A program made the position numbers and the translations under genes. The notes beneath the pieces were generated by a model that saw nothing but the letters and a program-made list of their open reading frames with translations, was not told the DNA's origin and did not search any database. Below, piece after piece: positions 52,246 to 61,432 of a stretch of DNA of 64,000 nucleotides. Source of the stretch: Vibrio mediterranei (lineage in GTDB: Bacteria > Pseudomonadota > Gammaproteobacteria > Enterobacterales > Vibrionaceae); contig NZ_FLLQ01000002.1 of NCBI RefSeq assembly GCF_900088415.1, positions 186,001-250,000 on the forward strand, read 5' to 3'. Position 1 is the first letter of the stretch. The number at the start of each line of letters is the position of its first letter.

Positions 52246-53628
52246 TTGAACACTCCAGCCTTTTCTACCTTAAACTTACCATCTGAATTACTCGGCACAT
52301 TAGACAGTCTTGGTTACGCTTCTATGACGCCAATCCAAGCCGAGGCACTACCAAAGATTTTGGCGGGTAAGGACGTTATCGGCCAAGGAAAAACAGGTTC
52401 AGGAAAAACCGCAGCCTTCTCTCTCGGCGTACTTAGCAACTTAAGAGTAAAGCGCTTCCGTGTGCAGTCTCTTGTTCTCTGCCCAACTCGTGAGCTTGCG
52501 GACCAAGTTGCAAAAGAGATTCGCACCCTAGCTCGTGGTATTCACAATATCAAAGTACTAACACTGTGTGGCGGTATGCCAATGGGACCACAAATTGGTT
52601 CTTTGGAACACGGTGCGCATATTTTAGTGGGAACGCCTGGTCGCATCCTTGATCATCTAGAAAAAGGTCGTATCAACCTAAGCGAACTGAATACTCTGGT
52701 ACTTGATGAAGCGGACCGTATGCTAGATATGGGTTTCAAAGATGCCTTAGACGCTATTATCGACCAAGCTCCAAAGGAGCGACAAACGCTGCTTTTCAGC
52801 GCTACATTCCCTGAGCAAATCCAAACCATTGCTGCTCGAGTTATGAAGCAACCAGAAGTGGTGAAGGTAGAGAGTAAGCACGATCACTCAAGCATCAAAC
52901 AGTTCTTCTATCAAACTAATACTCTCGAAGAACGTGATAATGCACTTGAAAACTTGCTTCTGACTCACCAACCGGAGTCTGCTGTAGTGTTCTGTAATAC
53001 TAAAAAAGAAGTTCAGAACGTCGCGGATGAACTGCATCATCGTGGCTTTAGCGTGATTGATATCCACGGTGATTTAGAGCAAAGAGATCGTGACCAAGCA
53101 CTCGTACAATTCGCCAATAAAAGTGTTTCTATTTTAGTGGCAACGGATGTTGCAGCTCGTGGTCTCGATGTCGATAACCTCGATGCAGTATTCAACTATG
53201 ATCTGTCTCGCGACCCAGAAGTACACGTACATCGCATTGGTCGTACTGGGCGCGCCGGTAATAAAGGTTTAGCCTTTAGCTTCTACAGCGAGAAAGAGTT
53301 CTATCGTGTAGCGCGTATTGATGAGTACATGGATATGCCGATTGAACCAAGCGAATTGCCTGCAAAGTCAAGCAACCAACCATTTCAAGCAAAAATGGTG
53401 ACGATTCAAATTCAAGGCGGTAAGAAGCAAAAATTGCGCCCTGGTGATATTTTGGGGGCGCTAACCGGTGATAAGACACTCTCCGGCAATCAAATTGGTA
53501 AGATCAATATGTTCCCGATGAGTGCTTATGTGGCGGTCGAGAAAGTGATAGCTAAGCAAGCATTAGGTAAGATTACCAATGGCAAGATGAAGGGCCGTAA
53601 CTTCCGCGCGCGAATCATCAAAGCTTAA
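52246..53628 (+). CDS. dbpA: ATP-dependent RNA helicase DbpA
   Basis: A 460-residue DEAD-box helicase. Motifs are TPIQ, GKTGSGKT (Walker A), PTRELADQ, GTPGR, VLDEADRMLDMGF (DEAD), SATF, and HRIGRTGRAG. The C-terminal 75 residues (VTIQIQGGKKQKLRPGDILG) form the DbpA RRM-like domain that binds 23S rRNA hairpin 92, so it acts in 50S ribosome assembly. The start is TTG at 52246 with GAGGA upstream. A rare start may limit its expression. Confidence 0.95.
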   Translation: MNTPAFSTLNLPSELLGTLDSLGYASMTPIQAEALPKILAGKDVIGQGKTGSGKTAAFSLGVLSNLRVKRFRVQSLVLCPTRELADQVAKEIRTLARGIHNIKVLTLCGGMPMGPQIGSLEHGAHILVGTPGRILDHLEKGRINLSELNTLVLDEADRMLDMGFKDALDAIIDQAPKERQTLLFSATFPEQIQTIAARVMKQPEVVKVESKHDHSSIKQFFYQTNTLEERDNALENLLLTHQPESAVVFCNTKKEVQNVADELHHRGFSVIDIHGDLEQRDRDQALVQFANKSVSILVATDVAARGLDVDNLDAVFNYDLSRDPEVHVHRIGRTGRAGNKGLAFSFYSEKEFYRVARIDEYMDMPIEPSELPAKSSNQPFQAKMVTIQIQGGKKQKLRPGDILGALTGDKTLSGNQIGKINMFPMSAYVAVEKVIAKQALGKITNGKMKGRNFRARIIKA

Positions 53629-53642
53629 CCTTCAACTCCATC

Positions 53643-53678
53643 AAAAACAGCTCTTAGTTAATACATAGAGCTGTTTTT
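53643..53678 (+). terminator. dbpA terminator
   Basis: A 12-bp perfect stem (53643-53654 with 53667-53678) ending in T5, between convergent genes. It can work in both directions. Confidence 0.85.
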
Positions 53679-53685
53679 GTATTCG

Positions 53686-54264
53686 CTACTGCATGGATAA
53701 CGCCATAGATACAACGGAAAAAGGACATCCCTGCTTACAACGTCCGCAGCCATCACAAGCTTTCTTATCCAACTCCGGTAGGCTGTACGACGTGATACTT
53801 ATCGCCTGTTTTGGGCAGGCTTCTTGGCATAAGTGGCAATCACTAAACAGTGCATTTTGACATCCATCCGAGAACTGCGGAATTAAACCAGTATCGTTGT
53901 CCTGTCCATGCAATGCACCTGTTGGGCATACTTGGCTACATTCTCCACATTGGCTGCAGTACCCATAATCAAGTACAAGTCGAGCGAGTTCATCTTCAAT
54001 AGCAATAACCTGCTCAGGACAAGCCTTGACGCAATCTCCACAAGCATTACAAATCTGTTGATAGAGCAACTCATCAACAGCTTTTGGTGGTCTAGGGATT
54101 GTTCGTGATACTTCTTGGCACTCTAACTTAGCAGCTAATGAGTCATCACTGGCCATGACAGGTGAATTACGCGTACTGCCATTCGCCAAAGCGCGAAAAA
54201 GACCACGACGACTTATGGTTTTGTGCTCCATATACGCTTTGTAGTATTTTTCATCTCTGGTCAT
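53686..54264 (-). CDS. NapF-like ferredoxin with four Fe-S cysteine clusters
   Basis: A 192-residue polyferredoxin resembling NapF: SRRGLFRA near the N-terminus, then 4Fe-4S motifs CNACGDCVKACP, CSQCGECSQVCP, a CxxCxxxCP at CHLCQEACP and CDGCGRCKQGCP. It is last in the dms operon, 15 nt after the chaperone gene. NapF-type proteins assist maturation or electron supply of molybdoenzymes; that role here is inferred. The start could also be codon 12 (MEHKTISRRG). Confidence 0.87.
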   Translation of the reverse strand: MTRDEKYYKAYMEHKTISRRGLFRALANGSTRNSPVMASDDSLAAKLECQEVSRTIPRPPKAVDELLYQQICNACGDCVKACPEQVIAIEDELARLVLDYGYCSQCGECSQVCPTGALHGQDNDTGLIPQFSDGCQNALFSDCHLCQEACPKQAISITSYSLPELDKKACDGCGRCKQGCPFSVVSMALSMQ

Positions 54265-54279
54265 GAGCGCTTACCAACC

Positions 54280-54888
54280 CTAACGATACAGCTTAACGGC
54301 AAGTGGCGTAATATTTAACAGCTCCTGAACGGCTTCACACCATTGCGATACCAAGGCCGCTAGTTGTTTGTAACTTTGAGTTGAAGCATGCTTCTCAACC
54401 AACTCGAAATAACGGTAACACCAAGTCAGTAAGTGCTGTGAAAACAGCGCCTTGACCGACTCAATGTCGTGTTCTTGCTCAACCAATTGACTCACTGCAA
54501 ATAACATTAATCCAATCTGATCTTCAGGTTCTCTCATACCAGTATCTAAAGCGATGTCGTGATCTCGAAGAAACTGACGGTATGCTACTGTGGTATCACC
54601 AAAAATCACCTCTTCTCTATCCATATAGACTGAGCCCCACGGTGGCGCCAGCATCGCCTCTCCTCCTTCAAAAAGTAAGAAGAAGTCTTGATTTAGTGCT
54701 TCGTTGCTTTCGCCATTAACCTGATGACACCATGCCTGAAGATCACTGTCTTTTAAGTTTTCATCTTGTAGCAACGCAGTCAATAAGGTCTGGTTGTTGT
54801 TGTCGGTAAGCGGGAAATAAAACAGCGAACCGAATACCTTTGCCATGGTTTGTAGACTAAGTAGATCGATAGATTGATTTTCTGACAT
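54280..54888 (-). CDS. TorD/DmsD-family molybdoenzyme chaperone
   Basis: A 202-residue all-helical protein. The family motif appears as REPEDQIGLMLFAVSQLV (E-P-x-D-H-like with Q in place of H). YFPLTD and APPWGSVYMDREEVIFG are further conserved blocks. It binds the twin-arginine leader of DmsA and guides cofactor insertion before export. I start at MSENQS (54888); a TTG six codons earlier is possible. It is in the dms operon after dmsC. Confidence 0.88.
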   Translation of the reverse strand: MSENQSIDLLSLQTMAKVFGSLFYFPLTDNNNQTLLTALLQDENLKDSDLQAWCHQVNGESNEALNQDFFLLFEGGEAMLAPPWGSVYMDREEVIFGDTTVAYRQFLRDHDIALDTGMREPEDQIGLMLFAVSQLVEQEHDIESVKALFSQHLLTWCYRYFELVEKHASTQSYKQLAALVSQWCEAVQELLNITPLAVKLYR

Positions 54889-54932
54889 GAATTTACCAAA
54901 TTTCAAAAATGACTAAGTTGAACCAATAAATG

Positions 54933-54956
54933 AGAGCAGGCCGGTCAGCCTGCTCT
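54933..54956 (-). terminator. Hairpin between dmsC and the chaperone gene
   Basis: A 9-bp perfect GC-rich stem (54933-54941 with 54948-54956). Only a weak AT-rich tail follows on the minus strand, so it is probably a partial terminator or mRNA-stabilising hairpin. Confidence 0.5.
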
Positions 54957-54964
54957 TATCTTTG

Positions 54965-55807
54965 CTACATGCCTGCTGTCATGTGCAGACCAAAGAACAC
55001 GCTGCGTCCGATGAGTTCCGCAACTAACACCATCGCAAAGCCAATGACGGCAATCGGCATAGAACGAGACTCTGAGCGCATCGCCCACATCCACGCAGCT
55101 AGGCCAACGAACACTAGGACAAAACGTAAGTTTTGAATCTCTGCCATATTTGGCACTAACTCACTAGCTGCAACAATCGCAGAATGAATATTAGGCAAGT
55201 TGGCGACCATTGACATAGTGACCATTGCCATTGTCACTGCGGCTACACTTGCCACAATCGCCGTGACTTTACCTAAACGTGGACATTCCAACTTAGCGCC
55301 ACGCATCAAAATAAGTGACAGCATCACGCCACAAATAACAGCTGTGAGCGTAAACGATTGACCCGTAAACGGTGTATCCCAAGTCGGAACCGTATCGATG
55401 ATGTAGACGTTAGTCATCGCGACCATAAAGACCACGCCGATCACCATCGCCGCTACCATCAACCCTTTACGAATCGATTCACTACCTTTATCGATGACAG
55501 ACAATAGCCAATATAAACCACCTAAACCAAAGAACATCGAACCAAATAGGATCTCACGTGATAACCAAGACGTTCCAATTTGGTTTAACGCATTGATTGC
55601 ACGCATTGGGCTACCTAAGTGCATGGTTGATGCCATAAAGCCTAGTCCCATGAACACCCAAATAAAAAACATATTGCGAGTTATCGCTGTCTTAACGTGT
55701 GCATCCGCCTTACCAAATAATGTGATTAAGCCCATTACGATAAACGCACCGACTGCTGTTTGAGCAAATACAGTAAAGAAAATCAGAGGCCATTCATGCC
55801 ATCCCAT
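54965..55807 (-). CDS. dmsC: DMSO reductase membrane anchor subunit
   Basis: A 280-residue integral membrane protein with eight predicted helices, starting GWHEWPLIFFTVFAQTAVGA, which is characteristic of DmsC. It anchors DmsAB to the membrane and oxidises menaquinol. An AAGGAGG ribosome-binding site lies 1-15 nt after the dmsB stop. Its closeness to dmsB indicates co-translation. Confidence 0.94.
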   Translation of the reverse strand: MGWHEWPLIFFTVFAQTAVGAFIVMGLITLFGKADAHVKTAITRNMFFIWVFMGLGFMASTMHLGSPMRAINALNQIGTSWLSREILFGSMFFGLGGLYWLLSVIDKGSESIRKGLMVAAMVIGVVFMVAMTNVYIIDTVPTWDTPFTGQSFTLTAVICGVMLSLILMRGAKLECPRLGKVTAIVASVAAVTMAMVTMSMVANLPNIHSAIVAASELVPNMAEIQNLRFVLVFVGLAAWMWAMRSESRSMPIAVIGFAMVLVAELIGRSVFFGLHMTAGM

Positions 55808-55808
55808 G

Positions 55809-56423
55809 TTAAACCTCCTTAGGGTTTGCTAGGTGACCAGTGGTGTCATTCGTTGGACGCGCATGACGATTTGGTTTGATCACGATATTTGGTTTCGTTA
55901 ACGTTGATGATGGAAGTGGCGCTACGTCAGCGTTGGTTCCATACTTGGCACGAAGCTCAGCAATAGGACCGAATTCCAACGCACGAAGTGGGCAAGAACC
56001 GACGCAGATTGGCTCAAAACCTTCTGCTACGCGCTCGAAACAACCGTCACATTTCGTCATGTGACCCTCTTCTTTGCTGTACTGTGGCGCACCGTAAGGG
56101 CAAGCGTTAGCGCAGTGTTTACAGCCAATACACACCTTTTCATCCACGACCACAAAGCCGTCTTCACGTTTGTGCATTGCACCCGATGGACACACTTTTG
56201 CACACGCCGGTTCGTCACAGTGGTTGCATGCAATAGAGGTGTAATAGGCAAACACGTCTTGACGGTAAGTGCCGTTATCTTCGATCCAGTTACCACCAGC
56301 GTATTCGTAAACTCGACGGAAGCTGCGATCAACACCAAGATCCTTAAAGTCTTTGCAAGCTAACTGACAGGTTTTGCAACCAGTACACTTACTCGAATCG
56401 ATATAAAAACCGTATTGTTTCAT
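55809..56423 (-). CDS. dmsB: DMSO reductase iron-sulfur subunit
   Basis: A 204-residue electron-transfer subunit with four 4Fe-4S motifs: CTGCKTCQLACKDF, CNHCDEPACAKVCP, CIGCKHCANACP and CDGCFERVAEGFEPICVGSC. It carries electrons from DmsC to DmsA. An AAGGA ribosome-binding site lies before the ATG. 10 nt after dmsA. Confidence 0.95.
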   Translation of the reverse strand: MKQYGFYIDSSKCTGCKTCQLACKDFKDLGVDRSFRRVYEYAGGNWIEDNGTYRQDVFAYYTSIACNHCDEPACAKVCPSGAMHKREDGFVVVDEKVCIGCKHCANACPYGAPQYSKEEGHMTKCDGCFERVAEGFEPICVGSCPLRALEFGPIAELRAKYGTNADVAPLPSSTLTKPNIVIKPNRHARPTNDTTGHLANPKEV

Positions 56424-56433
56424 GAGTTAGTCC

Positions 56434-58881
56434 TTACGCCTTATTTGCCAGTTGAACTTCAACTAAGTTAGTGTGCTGAGGGTTACCTTTCGCCAACGGG
56501 CTTGGGTGTTGAGACGTCAGAACATTGATCGAACCATTATGGTCAACCTTGTTGCCGTCTGGCGCATACCATGCTCCCTCTCCGAGAGCTACAACTCCCG
56601 GCATCATTCTTGGCGTGACTTTAGCGTTAATTCGAACTTCACCACGGTCGTTGAAGATCTTAATTCGGTCACCATTGTTAATTCCGCGACGTTCAGCATC
56701 TACAGGGTTGATCCACATTTCTTGTTGTGCGGCCTGCTTCAACACATCGACGTTACCGTAAGTTGAGTGGCAACGTGCTTTAAAGTGGAAGCCCGTTAAC
56801 TGTAATGGATACTTATCGCGTTTCGGTGAATCCCAGCCTTCTGATGTGCTCACGTAAATAGGTAGTGGATGAATCACATCACCTTCTGGCAGCTCCCACT
56901 CAGCGGCAATACGAGCTAACTCTTCCGAGTAGATCTCTACTTTACCTGAAGGTGTGTTAAGCGGGTTATTCACCGGATCTGCACGGAAAGCTTGGTAAGC
57001 GACATAGTGACCATTAGGATCGCTACGTTTGACGATACCTTGCTGACGTACCGTCTCGAAATCTGGCAATGTCGGGTCTAACTTCAATGTTTCAGCATAC
57101 AAATGACGTAGCCAACCTTCTTGGTCACGACCTTCGGTAAATGCCTGGCCCACACCCATGCGCTCCGCCAAATCAGAACAGATTTGATAGATGCTGCGTG
57201 CTTCAAATTGAGGCTCAATCGCTTTGTCAGCAAAGATAAAGTAAGGCATATTTGCCGCTTTACCATCCATACAGAAATCCGCCTGCTCTGAAGTAGTGAG
57301 GTCAGGCAGAATGATGTCGGCGTACTTTGCTGAAGACGTCATGTGGTTATCGATCACGACAATCATTTCACATGCTTTGTCATCTTGAAGGATATCGTGA
57401 GTACGGTTGATATCTGAGTGTTGGTTAATGACACAGTTACCCGCATAGTTCCAAATGAACTTGATTGGCACATCGAGTTTGTCTTTACCACGCACACCAT
57501 CGCGTGTGGCAGTCATCTCAGGGCCACGAACAATCGCATCAGTCCACAGGAACATAGAGATCGACGTTTTCACAGGGTTTTCTAAGGTTGGGAAGCGCAC
57601 AAACGGAATGTTGTAATCCGATTCACGAGCACCAGAACCACCGCCATGAATGCCTAGGTTGCCAGTTAATAGCGCTAACATGGCAATCGCACGTGACGCG
57701 ATTTCACCATTTTGCGTACGCTGCAGACCCCAACCTTGGTAGATTGCACAAGGTTTGGTTGAACCAATCTCACGAGCTGTCTTGATAATGATATCCGCTG
57801 GAATACCGGTAATTGGTGCCGCCCATTCTGGCGTTTTCTCATTACCATCTTCACCCAAACCTAAAATATAAGATTTGTAATCACTATTTGCTGGCGCAGA
57901 TGCTGGCAGGGTTTTCTCATCGTAACCAACACAGTAGGTATCTAAGAACTCTTGGTCGACCAAGTCTTCTTTGATCATCACGTGAGCCATTGCTGCTATG
58001 AACGCTGCATCAGTACCCGGTTTGATAGGAATCCACTGATCTTCACGACCCGCAGCAGTATCGTTATAGCGTGGATCAATCATGATCATTCTTGCGTTGG
58101 ATTTCTCTTTGCTTTCAATCAAGTGATGAATCAAACCACCGCCAGACATACGTGTTTCGGCTGGGTTATTGCCAAACTGAACAATGAGCTTACTGTTTTC
58201 GGTATCTGAGAAAGAGTTACCGTTAGCCCAACCGCCATAGGTATAACTCAGGCCTTTGGCAATTTGAGCCGTCGAATAATCGCCATAGTGATTCAGATAA
58301 CCACCCGTTAGGTTCATCAGACGCGCGATTAACGTGCTACCAGGAGGCCATGACTTGGTGACCGTGCCGCCTAATGTGCCAGTACCATAGTTAAGATAAA
58401 TCGCTTCATTACCATATTCTTTCTTAATGTGGTCTAGGCTATTTACGATCTCGGTGTAAGCTTCATCCCAAGTAATACGCTTAAACTTGCCTTCGCCACG
58501 TTTACCGATACGCTTCATTGGGTACTTCAGGCGGTCTGGATTGTACACGCGACGACGCATAGAACGCCCACGTAAGCAAGCGCGCACCTGGACATCTTTG
58601 TTTGCGTAATCATCTTTGCCGGTATTATCTGCATCTACCCACTTTATTTCACCGTCAACGACATGCATACGCAGTGGGCATCGACTGCCGCAGTTTACGG
58701 TACAAGCGCTCCACACCACTTTTTCATCGTTTGATTGTGGTTTGGTTTCCGCTTGGGCAGATTTAAAAGGAAGAGAAATGGCGCTGGTTGCAGCAGCAAG
58801 ACCGCCGATGGCCGAAGAGGATTTTATGAACCCTCTACGCGTCAGCGACGGCGTCAATAATTGCTTCAGTTTATTATTCAT
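56434..58881 (-). CDS. dmsA: DMSO reductase catalytic molybdopterin subunit
   Basis: An 815-residue molybdopterin-guanine-dinucleotide enzyme that reduces DMSO or related S/N-oxides during anaerobic respiration. The twin-arginine signal is LTRRGFIKS (R15-R16). The N-terminal 4Fe-4S ligands are C60, C64, C68 and C102. FGNNPAETRMSGGG near 240 and GWGLQRTQNG near 400 are DmsA-family segments. The C-terminal NHDRGE-like dinucleotide-binding domain is present. First gene of dmsA-B-C-chaperone-ferredoxin, behind a perfect FNR box. Confidence 0.95.
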   Translation of the reverse strand: MNNKLKQLLTPSLTRRGFIKSSSAIGGLAAATSAISLPFKSAQAETKPQSNDEKVVWSACTVNCGSRCPLRMHVVDGEIKWVDADNTGKDDYANKDVQVRACLRGRSMRRRVYNPDRLKYPMKRIGKRGEGKFKRITWDEAYTEIVNSLDHIKKEYGNEAIYLNYGTGTLGGTVTKSWPPGSTLIARLMNLTGGYLNHYGDYSTAQIAKGLSYTYGGWANGNSFSDTENSKLIVQFGNNPAETRMSGGGLIHHLIESKEKSNARMIMIDPRYNDTAAGREDQWIPIKPGTDAAFIAAMAHVMIKEDLVDQEFLDTYCVGYDEKTLPASAPANSDYKSYILGLGEDGNEKTPEWAAPITGIPADIIIKTAREIGSTKPCAIYQGWGLQRTQNGEIASRAIAMLALLTGNLGIHGGGSGARESDYNIPFVRFPTLENPVKTSISMFLWTDAIVRGPEMTATRDGVRGKDKLDVPIKFIWNYAGNCVINQHSDINRTHDILQDDKACEMIVVIDNHMTSSAKYADIILPDLTTSEQADFCMDGKAANMPYFIFADKAIEPQFEARSIYQICSDLAERMGVGQAFTEGRDQEGWLRHLYAETLKLDPTLPDFETVRQQGIVKRSDPNGHYVAYQAFRADPVNNPLNTPSGKVEIYSEELARIAAEWELPEGDVIHPLPIYVSTSEGWDSPKRDKYPLQLTGFHFKARCHSTYGNVDVLKQAAQQEMWINPVDAERRGINNGDRIKIFNDRGEVRINAKVTPRMMPGVVALGEGAWYAPDGNKVDHNGSINVLTSQHPSPLAKGNPQHTNLVEVQLANKA

Positions 58882-58947
58882 AAAGACATGCTCGATTATA
58901 GTTATGCATCATCGAGCGAATGTTACTAACGAAACCTTTAGAAACTG

Positions 58948-58961
58948 TTGATAAAAATCAA
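58948..58961. promoter_or_regulatory. Perfect FNR box upstream of dmsA
   Basis: TTGAT, four A residues, then ATCAA: an exact match to the FNR consensus, 67-80 nt before the dmsA start codon. It indicates induction without oxygen. Confidence 0.8.
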
Positions 58962-59141
58962 CACTACTACTTAATGGTTAGTGGATTGACAATTCTCTGA
59001 CATTTGGTGGAATATTTTTAAATCACTCATTTATAAAAACAAATAATTTGCTATTTAATAGAAAAACAAATTATCGTATTGATAGACATTCCATTTTATA
59101 AATGAATATCAACATCATTTAATCTCAAAGAAAAATACCAT

Positions 59142-59954
59142 TTAATGGTGTTTAATAAACACGTTCGCCAACGTTGGATGAGGATTAGTGCCAGTCAACA
59201 GTACAATATCCACACTAGGGAGTGGTGGCATTCCGTTTAATATCTTAACGTCTTTGTTAGTACTTAGACGCCCCATCGCACCGACGCCCATTCCTTTAGC
59301 CACTAATGCTCGCTGAGCCGAAGCGGTATTGCAACAAGCAAGTAGTCGATGAGCGATCCCACGCTTGGTTAAACTATCCAACGCCGCGGCATGATACTTA
59401 CAGTCGGTTTGAAACAGTACCAACGGCAATGGGGTGATAGCGGTATCAAAATCATGCCCAGCAATCCAAACGCCTTTGTCTGACTCTAGCCAATAACCTT
59501 CTTCACTGTCAGGCGCTCGCGTCACAATCGCTGCGTCTAACTTTCCCTCGTCTAACCACTCTCTTAGCATAATGCTAGGCTGACTGAAGATTTGAACCGA
59601 ACAAGTAGGTTCAACTTCGTTAATTGCCGCCACCACTTTCGGTAGGACAGTGTCATTGTAGTCTTCAGGGCAACCAAGCCTCAACGCAGTCTTGTTTTGA
59701 TAGCGTTTCACCTGGTGCAAGGCGGCATCATGTAAGGAGAGTATGCGTTCAGCGTGTGCCTTCAATGATAGTCCAGCTTCACTTAGCACCATATTCCGGC
59801 CGTCACGCTCAAACAATACAGCCCCAGTTTCGGCTTCTAACTTTTTCATCTGCGCGCTAAACGCAGATTGAGTTCGGTTTATTTGTTTTGCTGCTCGCGT
59901 AAAGCTCCCCGTCTCGGAAAAAGCGAGAAGACTTCTCAGCGCATCGATATCCAT
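59142..59954 (-). CDS. LysR-family transcriptional regulator
   Basis: A 270-residue regulator. The helix-turn-helix is FSETGSFTRAAKQINRTQSA near residues 11-31, followed by the linker helix and a LysR substrate-binding domain (LRLGCPEDYNDTVLPKVV, DAAIVTRAPDSEEGYWL). It is slightly shorter than the usual 290-300. GGGGG precedes the ATG. It is divergent from the GST gene (60063), which is a candidate target, and shares orientation with dmsA. The 260-nt gap to dmsA is AT-rich. Confidence 0.9.
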   Translation of the reverse strand: MDIDALRSLLAFSETGSFTRAAKQINRTQSAFSAQMKKLEAETGAVLFERDGRNMVLSEAGLSLKAHAERILSLHDAALHQVKRYQNKTALRLGCPEDYNDTVLPKVVAAINEVEPTCSVQIFSQPSIMLREWLDEGKLDAAIVTRAPDSEEGYWLESDKGVWIAGHDFDTAITPLPLVLFQTDCKYHAAALDSLTKRGIAHRLLACCNTASAQRALVAKGMGVGAMGRLSTNKDVKILNGMPPLPSVDIVLLTGTNPHPTLANVFIKHH

Positions 59955-60062
59955 ATCGCCCCCAATCCATCGATTTCATTGATGAAATACATTCAAATTT
60001 TGCGTTAGTCACCCATCTCACCATTGATTAGTATCAAAATCAAACAGGCAAAGGAGTCAAAT

Positions 60063-60710
60063 ATGAAACTGTATATTGGAAATCAGAATTACTCGAGTTG
60101 GTCATTACGTGCGTGGCTTATCTTTGAGCATTACCAGCTTGAGGTCGAAGTAGAAAAACTCAAACTGTTTTCAACCGAGTTTTATCAAACACTTGAAACG
60201 CTGACGCCAACAGCCAAGGTTCCTACTCTCATTGATGATGAAACTACGGTTTGGGACTCTCTTGCGATATTAGAATATGTGAATGAGCAATATCTCAATG
60301 GTTGCTGCTGGCCAAATGACAGCGTGAGAAAAGCCAAGGCAAGAGCAGTAGCCTGCGAAATGCACTCTGGATTCTTGGCTCTACGCAATGAATTACCAAT
60401 GAACTGCCGAGCCAAGCGCCAGGTCGTACTTTCTACAGAAGCTAGAAAAGATATCCAACGGATTGACACCTTATGGGCAGAGCAGATGTTAAAACACGAT
60501 GGTCAATGGTTATTTGGCGATTGGTCCATTGCCGACGCCATGTTTGCTCCTGTTGCACTTCGTTTCCGAACCTATGGCATTGAACTGTCACCCTTAGCGC
60601 AGCAGTATCAACAAAAAGTGCTAAATAGTGACGAAATAAAAACGTGGTTAATACAAGCAAGTCATGAGCAAGACATCATCGTTCAGGACGAAGCGGGAGT
60701 TGAGCGCTAG
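60063..60710 (+). CDS. Glutathione S-transferase family protein
   Basis: A 215-residue GST. The N-terminal thioredoxin-like domain starts MKLYIGNQNYSSWSLRAWLI with a serine in the position of the catalytic Ser/Tyr, and VPTLIDDETTVWDSLAILEY is the cis-proline/SNAIL-type glutathione-binding region. The C-terminal helical domain follows. I start at 60063 because AAAGGAG lies 7 nt upstream. It is divergent from the LysR gene. Confidence 0.9.
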   Translation: MKLYIGNQNYSSWSLRAWLIFEHYQLEVEVEKLKLFSTEFYQTLETLTPTAKVPTLIDDETTVWDSLAILEYVNEQYLNGCCWPNDSVRKAKARAVACEMHSGFLALRNELPMNCRAKRQVVLSTEARKDIQRIDTLWAEQMLKHDGQWLFGDWSIADAMFAPVALRFRTYGIELSPLAQQYQQKVLNSDEIKTWLIQASHEQDIIVQDEAGVER

Positions 60711-60739
60711 CCAACGCAACGGTTTGACAAAATAACAAA

Positions 60740-60769
60740 GGCTTGCCTAACGTTTCGTTATGGCAAGCC
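60740..60769. terminator. Strong hairpin between convergent genes
   Basis: A 13-bp stem with one bulge (60740-60752 with 60756-60769) between the GST gene and the minus-strand membrane protein. The minus side is followed by a T-rich tract. Confidence 0.7.
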
Positions 60770-60824
60770 ATGAGTTCAAAACCGCAGTGCATTGACTGCT
60801 TTATCAAATCATTATTCGATTAGT

Positions 60825-61301
60825 TTAACGCTTTTGCTCATTTTGGATATATATAATTGCGACCATACTAAAGCCCATAAATTGCCATAGGTACTGACCA
60901 TCACTAGCACCCGAAATCGTTTGAGTAAATGCCATACAACCTGCGACGAAAAGAGAGGTGATTGCCGAATAAAGCAACCAAGGACGTTCTCTATCAGTCA
61001 TAAATTCTAGATTCAATACCGAACGAATAATGAGAATAAAAGGTAGGCATTGCAACAAAATCAGAATCGGAAACATGAAGTCGAATGTTGGACTTAACAA
61101 AGCATGACCAACCTGACTTTTATCCCATGTCCCCACAATATAGCCTTTCCATCCGGCCCAAGTATCACCCGCATAGGCCGTCTCAGGAGTGACAGCCCCA
61201 AGTAGTACACCCATTACCTTGTCGATAAAGCCATTCTTAAACCAGAATACAAATAAAAAGATTTGCACTGGAATGATTTGAAACGCGAGCTTCTTTAACA
61301 T
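60825..61301 (-). CDS. Four-helix membrane protein, unknown function
   Basis: A 158-residue protein with four hydrophobic segments (about 5-25, 72-92, 105-125 and 133-152) and a polar loop between the first two (AYAGDTWAGWKGYIVGTWDK). No family recognised. It is downstream of the CadC-like gene by 130 nt on the same strand, so it might be a target, but that is only position. Confidence 0.7.
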   Translation of the reverse strand: MLKKLAFQIIPVQIFLFVFWFKNGFIDKVMGVLLGAVTPETAYAGDTWAGWKGYIVGTWDKSQVGHALLSPTFDFMFPILILLQCLPFILIIRSVLNLEFMTDRERPWLLYSAITSLFVAGCMAFTQTISGASDGQYLWQFMGFSMVAIIYIQNEQKR

Positions 61302-61432
61302 TTTTTGTTCCTGTTAGCATAAATAACACAAGAACAATTATGAGTTTGCCTTTATTAAAGACGCTTGATGCAAGGCAATCGGCGTTAATTACAAAGTAAA
61401 TTCAAATAAACCATTCTCCGTAGCCCTATGAA

